From assembly GCA_029298735.1 (NCBI GenBank), contig JANSLP010000014.1, forward strand, positions 1-64,000: a stretch of DNA of 64,000 bases. Reading direction: 5' to 3'. Below, piece after piece: positions 1 to 10,053 of the stretch (position 1 is its first letter; each line of letters starts with the position of its first letter). A model generated the notes under the pieces. That model saw only the letters and a list, made by a program, of their open reading frames with translations. It was not told the DNA's origin and did not search any database. Made by a program: the position numbers and the translations under genes. The stretch comes from Ophiostoma sp. CBS 140.51 (lineage: Eukaryota > Ascomycota > Sordariomycetes > Ophiostomatales > Ophiostomataceae).

Positions 1-2
1 CC

Positions 3-182
3 ACGCCACAGACTCGCCAGAGGCACCGATTCTCACGGTCGCGCGACGGCTGTCTAACCTGCAAGTACGTGTTTGTCCCTCTTCAAATGTCGTGCAGTAA
101 TGACAGGACACGGCCTTGTAATAAATGTATTGCCGCTAAGGAATGGATGCCGGCCTGTAAAGGATACATAAATCGACGTTAA
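3..182 (+). pseudogene. Zn2Cys6 binuclear-cluster fragment, left edge
   Basis: This frame is open from the window edge to a TAA at 180-182. It reads a basic lead-in, then RDGCLTCK, and further on SCSNDRTRPCNKCIAAKEW...ACKGY. This matches the fungal Zn2Cys6 layout: the first pair CLTC, the 'RTRPCNKC' middle and a closing C-x-G-Y. The spacing is wrong, because ten residues instead of six separate the second and third cysteines. The extra stretch starts exactly at a perfect splice donor (GTACGT at 65-70), yet no acceptor restores the cluster. The frame then stops soon after the sixth cysteine, with no regulator body. It is probably a relic in which a deletion joined the 5' end of an intron to the next exon. 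The upstream part lies outside the window, so a real gene with unusual splicing is not excluded. Confidence 0.45.
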
Positions 183-434
183 ACAAAAAGATAAAAAATG
201 GCAACAGCGCAGAGTAAAGAAAATGCATCCGATCCCATGGTGTAGCTATAACGAGCCTTGGCTAAATCAAATGATGACAAAAACGCCCTGGGTGGTATAA
301 TGAGAAAAGAAAAGAATGTAAAAAAAGAAGATTTGAGCAAAACAGAAAACAGAAGAGGTCATAGGCCGAGTGCTATCATAAAACAATTAAAGAAAATTAG
401 ATATAGAAAGCATGAAGAGGAAATCAAGCGGAAC

Positions 435-3400
435 CTAAGCCGTCTGACCAATCTTATCGGTGTCAGTGTCCATGGCATCGTTGAAGTCGCTCCACAGTGA
501 CTCGCTGGCCTCAAAGTTCAGCTCTCCACCGAAAGACACGTGCTGGTTGCTGTGGTGCTTGTGGCTGCTACCGCCATTCTTCCGACCGACAAGCGGCGAC
601 GAGCTGGGCAGGGCCATGTCCGTGTCGAGGTACGAGCCAAAGTCGAGGTCGCCGGCCACACTGCCAAAGTTGGCCGTCAAGCCGTTACTATCGAGGTTGG
701 CAAAAGTGGCCAGGTCCAGGTCCGTCAGGCCGTGCGAGGGCGAGCCCGTGGTAAAGTCGTTGGCCTCAGATAGCAACTGGTTCAGTGTCGATGTCAGAGG
801 CGTGTCAAAGGGTACGCCGTCCAGCTGAAGTGGCACGTGAAGTGACTGCTGTTGTTGTAGCTGCTGCTGCTGTTGCTGTTGCTGTTGACGTCCAGGAGTA
901 CGCCGCGAGCGAGTGGCACTGCCAGGGATGGGGATCGAGCGGGGCGTCTTAGACGGGGTGCGCTGCAGGAGCATGAGACCCTCCAAGACAGGCGACTGGG
1001 GACAAGGGACCGAGGTGGTAGTCGAGCGCACAATCGACTTGGAAACGCTTCTGGTGATCGGCCGGTGGTTGGGTGTCGGGCGTGTGGGTGTCTTGAACGG
1101 GCCCAAGGTAAACGAGGGAGAGTCCTGGTTGCCCATCTTGGGCGGGGGCGTTGAAGGGCGCGTTGAGGGCGGCGGGGTACCAAAGAGATCCTCCATATCA
1201 TCTTCTTGGTCGGCGCTTGTGTCGGCCTCCTCGCTCTGCTTTGTCTCGGGGCGTGCAGTGTCCTCGAACTTGGGCGGGTTGGCCTTAGCCTTGGGCGAGC
1301 CAAGAACAGTTCCTATCACGTTCACAGCCAGCTCGCCGAGCACCTTAAGAACGCCGTCTTTGCGAGGTGAGGGGAACAGAAGGCGACGAGTTGTGCCAAA
1401 CTGGTCGTCCACAGCAATCGGGCTGTCGGCAGTGCCGCTGCCTCTCGAATGCGTCGATCCAGGACCACGACGCTCTGTGGAACCGTTACCCGAGGCAGGT
1501 GCCCGGTTAGACCCTGCCTGAAAACCCGGCTGTTGTTGGAGGGATCCCTTGGAGCTGCCACTGTCGGAGCTCCCGTCGTTGTTCGAGATCGGGTTCTCGC
1601 TTTCGGTCTGCTTATTGGGCTGCTCTGTAGTGGTCGCCGGCTTCGAGTGATTGGTCGTCGATGCCGGCGGTGGGGGTGGGGGTAGTGGTACCGCAGATGG
1701 TGCGGGCAGGAGCTTTGCCAGGCCGTTCGTCTTGGGCGCTGCGGGTGGCGTATCGGGAAGAACAATATGGTTGACTTTCGTGTTGGCGGTGGGAATGCTG
1801 TCCTCAGGGCCTGCCGGATCGGTAGTGAAGTAGGCTTCCGACGTCAGCTGAGTCTGGGGATCGCTCTTGGCCCGGGACTTGCGCGCGCGAGAGTCACTAC
1901 GGCTCTTGGTGTTGGTCCGGGTCTGTTCGAGGCGAGACAGATCCTTGTCCCACCGGTCACGAGGACGGTGGCTCTTGAACTTGCCGAGCCAAATGCCGCA
2001 GGCTGTATATTGGGTTAGAAGGCTTGGTTCTCATCAAAGTGGTCAAAAACATCGACTGAAATGTCACATAAACAATAATACTCACGGTTGCAAAGAAGCA
2101 TCTGCGTCCACAGCTTTCCGTTTTCGGAGCTGCTCAACGCCTTCCGCACAAGACGGTATCGGGTCGACTTGCCATCCGCATCGCGCTCGAGAATCTCAAC
2201 AAACGTGATGGGGCAGTTCTTGTCCGAGAAATCGTAGAAGCCCGGCTCACCGTCGTGCTCCTGGGTCCACATCTTGCGCCATGTAGGCGTCTCAATGGCG
2301 CCGCAGTTTTGGCAGTATGGAGGCATCTCACCGCTCTGAATAGCTTTCTTGAGCCGTTCGCGGATAGCCGCCTTGCGGACCAAGTTCTTGCTAGAGCGTC
2401 CATTAGGCACGTCTGCATCACTAGGAGGGCAGGGCGCTTCAGAGAACGCAGTGGGTGGCGGTGGCGGCGCAGGAAGAGTCAACGGCGGCAGTGCCGGAGG
2501 ATCACTAGCCGGCACGGTCGTGGCTCTTGACGGGAAAGGCAGAGGGGGAAGCGAGCTCATCATTCTCGCCATACCGGCTGTTGGCTGCTGAGGCAGAGTC
2601 GGTTGCGCCGAGTCAGTCGACTCAGTTGGGGTAGTAATGGGGCCGTCGTTTGACGCCGCAAGAAGCTTCTGCAGCTCCTTCATGTCGTCAGGAACATCGA
2701 TCTGTGAGAACTGCGAGACTCTGGTCTGGTTTGCATCGGCCTCAACATCCATATCCGAGGGCATATCCGAGGGCAAAGAGAGCGACTGGTGGCGGAGCTG
2801 CGATGGGGGCCGTTGCGCAAGCTGGGGCTCAGCCTGCTGCTGGTTCTGGTTCTGCTGTTGGTCGGGCTGGATGAGGTGGGCAGGCTCCGAGTGTGACCGT
2901 TCCAGCGGTGGAGGTGGCGGTCTGGAAGCCATGCTGTTGGCTCTCTGCATCTTGGCTGGTCTCGGTTTCGGCTGAGGAGGGTTGTACAAGGAGGTGACGG
3001 GAAGGAGTTCTGGCGGCCCTGGGTTGATAGCCAAAAAAGAGTACTGCTCAGTCTTGTCGCTGTTGGGCGCTGGGCGTTTGTTGGAACTCCGGTTCGTTTG
3101 CTTTGGTGGCCGAGTCGAAGAAGTCGAGGCAGGTGCAGGCGTGGGGACGTCTGATGGTACTGGTGCCGGTGCAGACGTTGGCTGGTTGGTCTCGGCAGTC
3201 GATGTCTGAGGTGGGAGAGTTGCAGACGCATTTGCTGGTGGCAGAGGTTGCGCGAACTCCATATTTGGTGTCGGCGCTGCCGTGTCCAGTGGTGTGGGCG
3301 GCGGCGGGAACTTGTCGTTCATAAGCGCGTGCTCATCGTCGTCAAAGAGAATATCATCCATGCCGCCGCTCATAAAGCCGGAGTCGGGTTGAGGCATGCG

Positions 3401-5183
3401 CATAGCAGGCAGGGGCGGGCTTGATGGGATCGGGCTCGACCGCGGCACGTAGCTCGTAGTACGAGGAACCGGGGGCGAGGAGTTCATGTCGGCCGGGCTG
3501 TCTTCTGGTGTGTAGTTCTCGGGCGATGGAGCAATGGAGTCAGTAGGCGAGCCTGCAGCTAACGAGCGAGCATACGCGTCTGTGAACGAGTTCGAGTCGA
3601 GGTTAGCCAGCGATTCACGCCGGGCCTTATGTGCCATCATCTTCCGTGCATTGTTCTGGCCTAGAGGGCCATCACCTTGCGGCACGGGCGTGGGCGCACG
3701 AGGGTACTCCTGCAGGTGAGAGCCTGGTGCCGAGGGCCCGTCTGTCGAAGGATGCGGCAGGATAGGCCGCAGCGTACGCAGAGCGCCCGATGTGCTCGCG
3801 GCCACACGAAGGGAGTCAGGTGCCGAGTCAAGGGACGTCCGGGTCGGGTAGTCTGCCTTTGTCGTCTTGACACGCTTCTTCTTGTGTGCGTCGTCACCGT
3901 CGGCATCGGTCGGTGCCTCCTCAGCAGCCGACGTGTTGCCGTCTGTCAGATTCGACTTTCGTGGGCGGCCACGTGGACGGCCTGTCGGTTGTCTTGAGCG
4001 AGACCGAGACGATGGCCGGGATGGTCGTGCTGGGCGGATATTGGTCTCAGGCGGCGGGGTGGAGGCCGACATGAGCTCGTCGTTTGGCATGGAGATCGGT
4101 GGGGGCGAGACCGAGTTGAAAGCAGAGCCAGGCTGTTGCTGTATTTGTTGTTGCTGTTGTTGTAGCTGCTGCTGCGGCTGATGTTGCTGCGGCTGAAGTT
4201 GTTGTTGAGGTAGTGAGGAAGGGCCGGCACGTGCGGGAGCATGTGAGGGGGGGACGGCGGATTTGGAGGACTGGCGGGAGTTTGGCCGGGAGCCTGGCCG
4301 AGACATGGCACGTGGTCCCATATCAAACGAGCCTGTGGCAGACATGCCCGTGGGCATGCTGGGCGGGTAGGCAGATAGGTCGGGGAGAGCCGGTGCCATA
4401 TTCGGGGACTGCATAGTCGATATGCTTGCAGACCGGCCGAGCATGGGGTTGGCCTGAAGGAAAGAGTTCCACTCGGTGGTGTCTGTTGGTGTTGGGGCAT
4501 TGTGCATCTGGCCCTGGCTGGCATTCATGCCGTTGCTGCGGTGGTCACTGTTGCTGTCGGTACGGGTCATGCAAGCCACCTCGGACAGCTTGAGCCGCAC
4601 CTCGAGAGTCTCACGCACGCCGTTGCCGAAAAGGGCCATCATGTTCTTCGTGACCCGACCTGTGACCATCTTGGGGCCCTCGTCGAACTGGTTGGCAGCC
4701 AAGGCGGCTGCGGGGTCCATAACCCACGACAGCATACCCTGGCCGACCAGGGGCGTGTCGGGCTCAGAGTAGTCGGTGGCATAGATGGCGTAGTCGAGGC
4801 CAGATTGGGATGTGAGCTCGGGGCTGCCCTGGGCAATAGCCTGGATGCAGAGACGGAGGTCGACGATGCCGATCCAGCTGCGTTCATCGATAGGAACAAC
4901 CTGCACCTGCAGAGTCTGGGGCCAACGGGCGAGGCAATTTACCCGACTGTCCTTGTCGAATGTGTAGAGAACTTTCACTGTGGATGGTTAGTTATCACGA
5001 GATCATAAGACTACAAGATCACGAAGGACTCCGGACTGGGGACAACGTACAGGCCATTGGCCGCACCTGAATGCTCATCTCGTCGGTGTCGTTTGCATGC
5101 GGCGGGCCCTGCATCTGCTGGTTCGGCGGTGCCGGCGGCCAGCCATAGGCGGCCGGGCTGCCGGTTGTCATGGGCGACGCCAT
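435..5183 (-). CDS. Ams2/SPT21-like GATA-type zinc-finger regulator
   Basis: Three exons give 1530 residues: 5183-5051, 4977-2086 and 2002-435. Introns have donors GTACGT and GTGAGT and acceptors CAG, and frames join cleanly (RPMA-LKVLYTFDKD and LLCN-PCGIWLGKFK). Residues about 37-200 resemble the N-terminal domain shared by fission-yeast Ams2 and budding-yeast Spt21. A GATA-type finger uses Cys 933, 936, 1007 and 1010 (CQNCGAIETPTWR ... CNPCGIWLGKFK). The rest is disordered, with proline-rich runs and two polyglutamine tracts. Ams2 and Spt21 control histone gene transcription, and Ams2 supports centromeric histone loading, so a nuclear role in histone expression or chromatin is inferred. The start is the first ATG after a long C/T-rich leader. 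The second intron splits the zinc finger between the third and fourth cysteines. Family assignment is from memory of the motif, not a search. Confidence 0.85.
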
Positions 5184-5600
5184 GGCCTCGGAGGTCGACT
5201 TCAGCAGGACGGTGCTGGTGGACAGAGCTTCCCCATGGACGTGCTGTGGTCGAAGAGAGCAAGATTCGGTCGAGTAGAAGTGTACACGGAGGTGAGGAGA
5301 GCCAGAGAAGTCGTCGAGGAGAGGGTAGAGGGGAAGAAAACACGAGGGAGAGAAAAAGAGAAAAGATTGTGGGATGGATCGAGAAAAAGGAGTCAAATTC
5401 GAGATTGTGGAGAGTCGGAGGAGAGAGAAGGGAATTGACGGCAGTAAAAGTGCGAGGGGGAGAAAAGAAAAGAGATGCAGACAAGGAAAAGAAGCAAAGA
5501 AGCAAAGAGAGTGGGTTCGCGAGAGCCAGGATGCGGAGCGTGGTTCAATTGCTGGCGAGGTGTGGAATTGAAGAGGCTGGCAGGACTCATGCGTCGTTTT
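5184..5600 (-). promoter_or_regulatory. Pyrimidine-rich leader/promoter of the GATA factor gene
   Basis: Read on the minus strand, about 5270-5520 is strongly C/T-rich and lies just upstream of the chosen ATG at 5183. Such tracts are common near transcription starts in filamentous fungi. No clear TATA box was picked out. The tract creates long Phe/Leu/Ser-rich open frames, which I regard as compositional. Confidence 0.45.
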
Positions 5601-7743
5601 CGTGTCGACGCTTTTTGGCTTTTTGCTGGCAGTGGCTGCAGCGCGCGTGAAGTTCGCGTCGAGACCTGGTTGCTCCTGCTTGTGGTGCTCACGGCCGGGC
5701 GCTAAATTGGGTGGAGTGCTGGCCGTCTGTTGTGGGGCAGAAGGCAGGTGCTCTGAGACGTGGTTTCCGTGGCAGAGGCACGGTCCCAGCAAAAAAGCAT
5801 ACCAAGGGAGAAAAGAGCGACAGCGAAGTGGAGGCGGAATAAGGGCAAGTAAAATTAAAGAGAGTGCAGGAAGGTGCGATGTCGATAAAAATGATAGAAA
5901 GGATAAAAAAAGGAAAGATGCTTGAAAAAGGCCTCAAAATGAGAAGCAGCGACACACGATCAAAGATCGTGGACAAAACGACACCAGAAAATAGTGACGA
6001 CAAAAACGCGTGTGAGAGCGCCCGTCAGAAAACAAAGCGGCCGAGCCGTTCGGTGGAGTGCATGCTTCGGTGAAATCGCTCTCTCCATTAGGCGAGCCCG
6101 ACCTAGGCCTAGTAGACGGGCAAGTCGCGCTGGGACACGTGAACGCGCTATGGAACACGACCCAGCTGGCACGAAATCGGGTGTGCTAAATGTGTTGCAG
6201 GAAGGAGTGGGGTATGCTGGAGAGTAGTGGCTACAAGGAGCAACTGGCGGTGGCGGGCGGCGTGCCTGGACCCAAGGACGGAAGGTGCGTTGGCGGCCTG
6301 GCCTGGACCTGCCGCAACAGTTATGATATGTATGGCGAAATGACGGCTCGACGGGCAAGTGCAAGGCAAGATCGTCTTGGTTGGTCAATGCGTTCGTGGA
6401 GCGGTCGGCTGGCCAATCATGTCTCCGGCTGACCCAAACTTGGATGTTGCTTCGCAAAGGCAGAGAGAAAGAGCGAACGAGGGTGAAATTTTGCTCTTTC
6501 TCCAGCCAAAACAGCACTTGGTCTTTTCGTCCCAAGACCTGTCCAAAAACGAGGCGACCAGGGAGGCGTTGGAAATTAAGCAAGCTCGAAACCGAGGAGC
6601 AAACAATGAGGGGAAAAGATGAATTTCGCTCGTGGCTCATGGCGATGGGGCCGGCCGTGGTATTTATACTGCCGGCGTCAGATCGATGCGTAATGCTCGT
6701 TTTGTTCCCTTGTCTTGCCTGATCGTCCTGCCTTCCTCTTGTTCCCCTCAGGATGCCGTTTGGTCTTTCCGTTTGTGGATGTTCATGTCTAGTTCTCGGT
6801 TGCTTCCCATCTCGCATTCATCGTCGATGTCTCTTATGTCGTGCCAGTCGCTCCTTCTTGGTCTCACGCTTGCACCATATGCCTCTGTGCCTCTGTTCCC
6901 CCTTCGCACTTACCTCAGATGACCCCATATATGTGTGGTGCCTTGATGCCGTTGGAGCACAACTTTCCCATCTCCAACCTAGCCGTCCACCTCGCCACCC
7001 CTCCTTTCCCGTACATCCGCACCTACCCTCCTTTTCCATGTCGATGCTGCCCGTTCGGATTGCACAGCCCGTGATCTCCGTAAACACTGATGCTAGCTGC
7101 CCACCGCCCGTGCCTTCCTGTCTCCCATTCTCTCACACCATTTCCCCCCACTTACACCATCCCACGAAAAAAAAAAAATGACGCTCTAATTTGCCGCCAT
7201 TTTGCTCACCATTCGGCCAACAGCCAACGATGAGACTTTGTCGATGAAAGAATTCCACCCGATGATTATTAGGCAACCACCACCCCCGCTCCTGCCCCCT
7301 TTTCACCGCCATCTTGCCTCCCAAACCCCCAACGAACAAGCGGCGCTACGATGAAATAAAAAAGTAAGGTGCGATGTAGTTGTCCAGACCGCCCACTTTC
7401 CCAAAACGGTCATTTCGCCAATCACATAACACGATTCCCATGCTGCAGAAAAACGTGACCACAGCCCACTAAAAATTGACAACTGCCAACAACCGCAACC
7501 CGAGTTGAAAAAGTGAGGCTATAACTTGTCACAAAACGGCCGACTTTTCTGATTTAGAGCCTTGCATATTGCACACAATTCCGTCAATTTGCAACCAACG
7601 TGTGTCATTAATTCATCGCATGCATCATGCAGCCCTTGGTGATTGTTCTTTCAATTTTTGTACAAGAGATCTATGTAATGCATACTCTCATCTTTCTTAT
7701 ATCTTTTTGTTCATTTCCCATGCACATACACAAGTCCTACACT
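5601..7743. other. Intergenic stretch with no supported gene
   Basis: This lies between the promoter of the GATA factor and the 3' end of the hydrolase gene, both on the minus strand. Open frames are short or compositional. No RNA gene or mobile element was recognised. A 12-base A run sits near 7167. Confidence 0.5.
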
Positions 7744-9441
7744 TTATTCCTCGTCAACCCAGACGGCCTCGCCCTGCTTGCCTCTGGTCGTCTTGCGGTC
7801 GATAATCTCGGAGACAACCTCCTTGACACCCTGCTTACCGCGGTACTGGCCAACCAGCTGGTGGATGACCTCGCGCTGCGACTTGGTGCCGTCGTTGACG
7901 AGCGCAGCCACCTGTGCCTCGCTCGGCAAGCCAATGTTGAGTGCGCTGTAGGGGCTCTCGCGGTAGTCGCGGTCGCGGATCAGCTGCAGCTCCGGCGGGT
8001 CGTCGGCCTGGCGCTCACCCGTAAAGTAGAACTCAGTCACCTTGCCCGAGTCGGTAATGTCCTCAAGCGTCGACGGCTTCCACTGCGGGCGGCCCTTCTC
8101 CTTGCGGATCAGCAGCGACGAGACACCCTCCGTAAAGTCGGGCTCGCGCATGAAGCGAGCGGCAATCAGGTGCTCGCGCTTGAACGTCTCGGCAATGCTC
8201 CAGCGACCGCCAACGCGCATCTGGCGCAGACTGACGTGGACAGCCGTGGGCGAGCGGTGCTGCAGGGTCTTGAGCGTCTTGGTGGCCCAGGTACGCGTGG
8301 CCTCAGCGGCCTCATCTTCGCCGGGCGCCGTGGCCTCGGCCTGCAGAGCAGCGACAATGTCGTTGACGCTGTCGTGGCTGAAGCAGCGGTCGATGGCGCG
8401 GCGCAGGTTACCGCCAATCAAGATGGGCTGGTCGATGGGCAGGCCCGTGGTGAACTCTTCAATGGTGGAGTTGATGGCGGTCAGGCGCTTCTCGGCACTG
8501 TCGTAGTCGTTGAAGCGCAGCTCGGCGAGACGGGCCTCCAGGCCAGCCAAGCTGGTCGAGTGCAGGTAGTGCGTGGCAATGCCAGCATAGAACACGTTGG
8601 CACCCGCCAAACGCTCACTGGTCAGGGCCAGGTAGGTACCGACGGCGCCAGGCAGACGCGGCAAAAAGAACGAGCCACCAACGTCGGGAAAGAAACCAAT
8701 GTTGGTCTCGGGCATGGCGAAAACCGTCCGCTCAGTGGCGATACGGAAGGGCGCGTGGATGCTGAGGCCAACACCGCCGCCCATGGTGATGCCGTCCATG
8801 AAGGCGACGCAGGGCTTCTCGTAGGTGGCAATCAGGTGGTCGAGCTTGTACTCGAGGGCAAAGTAGTCGGCGGACCACTTCTGGCCCTCAAGACCGCGGG
8901 CGTTGGCCTCGGCCAGAGCAGTAACATCGCCGCCGGCACAGAAAGCCTTCTCGCCAGCGCCCTTGAGCAACACAATGTTCGCCATGTCGGACTTGGACCA
9001 CTCGAGCAGGCGGGGACCGATCTTGCGGATCATGGATGCGTTGAGCGAGTTGTACTTGCGCGGGCGGTTGAGCTCGATGGTGCGCAGGCCGTAGAGGCTC
9101 GTGAACAGCACGTCCTCGGGCTCGTCGCCGGGCAGCTCCTCCCAGAGCCGGTCCGAGACATCGGTGGTCGGGTCCAGTGGCTCTGGGATCGTCGTCGCCA
9201 TGGTGCGGGCGGACGGCACCAGGATCTTGGCGCGGAGAGGCATAGAAGAGGAGAGGAGGAAGGAGCAGCGGAGGGTAGAGGCGCGGAGAGAGGAGGATGT
9301 GGTGGAGAAGGCAGTCGAAGAGAGGGTCGTCAGAGTGCGGCGAGCAGCAATGGTCGGGCTCGGGCTAGCAGAGGCAGCGGCAGCAGCAAAAGCGGCAGAG
9401 GCTGCAGGGCCAGCACGGCGGGAAAGGGTCCGGGACAACAT
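7744..9441 (-). CDS. 3-hydroxyisobutyryl-CoA hydrolase, mitochondrial
   Basis: A single exon encodes 565 residues. The protein belongs to the enoyl-CoA hydratase/isomerase (crotonase) superfamily. The segment AFCAGGD (about 167-172) and GITMGGGVGLS (217-227) form the CoA and oxyanion region. MPETNIGFFPDVGG carries Glu245 and Asp253, matching the catalytic Glu and Asp of human HIBCH. The enzyme hydrolyses 3-hydroxyisobutyryl-CoA in valine breakdown. The budding-yeast relative Ehd3 is also a mitoribosome small-subunit component, so a second role is possible. The chosen ATG (9441) begins MLSRTLSRRAGP, followed by Ala/Ser/Arg-rich sequence typical of a mitochondrial presequence. The first 80 residues precede the conserved part, and later ATGs at 9243 and 9201 are possible. 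No introns are evident. Confidence 0.93.
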   Translation of the reverse strand: MLSRTLSRRAGPAASAAFAAAAASASPSPTIAARRTLTTLSSTAFSTTSSSLRASTLRCSFLLSSSMPLRAKILVPSARTMATTIPEPLDPTTDVSDRLWEELPGDEPEDVLFTSLYGLRTIELNRPRKYNSLNASMIRKIGPRLLEWSKSDMANIVLLKGAGEKAFCAGGDVTALAEANARGLEGQKWSADYFALEYKLDHLIATYEKPCVAFMDGITMGGGVGLSIHAPFRIATERTVFAMPETNIGFFPDVGGSFFLPRLPGAVGTYLALTSERLAGANVFYAGIATHYLHSTSLAGLEARLAELRFNDYDSAEKRLTAINSTIEEFTTGLPIDQPILIGGNLRRAIDRCFSHDSVNDIVAALQAEATAPGEDEAAEATRTWATKTLKTLQHRSPTAVHVSLRQMRVGGRWSIAETFKREHLIAARFMREPDFTEGVSSLLIRKEKGRPQWKPSTLEDITDSGKVTEFYFTGERQADDPPELQLIRDRDYRESPYSALNIGLPSEAQVAALVNDGTKSQREVIHQLVGQYRGKQGVKEVVSEIIDRKTTRGKQGEAVWVDEE

Positions 9442-10053
9442 GGGCTCGGGGGTATCGGGGGGTATTGGTCTGGTGATGGTTTCGCTGACGATCGAGAGAA
9501 GACAAAAAGGTCGGGTCTTCAGGACGTCAGTGTCTCCAGATCGAAAAACAATTGGCAATTGGCGCTTGCAACAGCTGCCCGGTCGTTAAAGGCGTCGCTC
9601 TCCTGATGGGCTGTGGTGGGGGAACAGCGTGGGTGGGTGTCGTGCGTGGGTTGTGTCGGCAATTGTTTTCCCTCGGCCGCTGACGTCGAGTGCATCTAGA
9701 GCCGCTTGCGTGAAGAAAAAGCTTCACCCGAGGTCGAGCGGCCCACTTGCGAGAGCTTGAGCCAATGGAGTAACACAAGGACAGTGCGATTTCCCGATTC
9801 GTCTCGGCACTGTATATTTTACACTGTACGCCCTTAACCTCAACCCATACCAATTCAGTTTACCTCACTCCTTTTCTTTTTTCTTATTTAAATGTTCAAT
9901 ATGAAGCTGCACTAGACAGTAAATATTCCTTTTTTGGTCTTGAATTCATTTGATTTCATTAACTAGTTTTCCTTCACATGCGAGCTAAACAATCTGAATA
10001 AAGCACATGGCTGACTGCTAACATCCTCTCATTTTCACGCCAGTTTCGACTTT
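9442..10053. other. Intergenic region between hydrolase and DAK genes
   Basis: This holds the promoter of the hydrolase gene and the 3' region of the kinase gene. About 9880-10010 is AT-rich, consistent with a 3' UTR and terminator region. Nothing else is supported. Confidence 0.5.

Noticed and set aside
258..500. 80-residue Lys/Glu/Asn-rich plus-strand frame
   Set aside because: It lies in the A-rich 3' region of the minus-strand GATA gene and overlaps its last codons.
7627..9606. 659-residue plus-strand open frame opposite the hydrolase
   Set aside because: It is antisense to a well-supported crotonase-family gene, and its Leu/Val/Gly/Arg-rich sequence has no motif.
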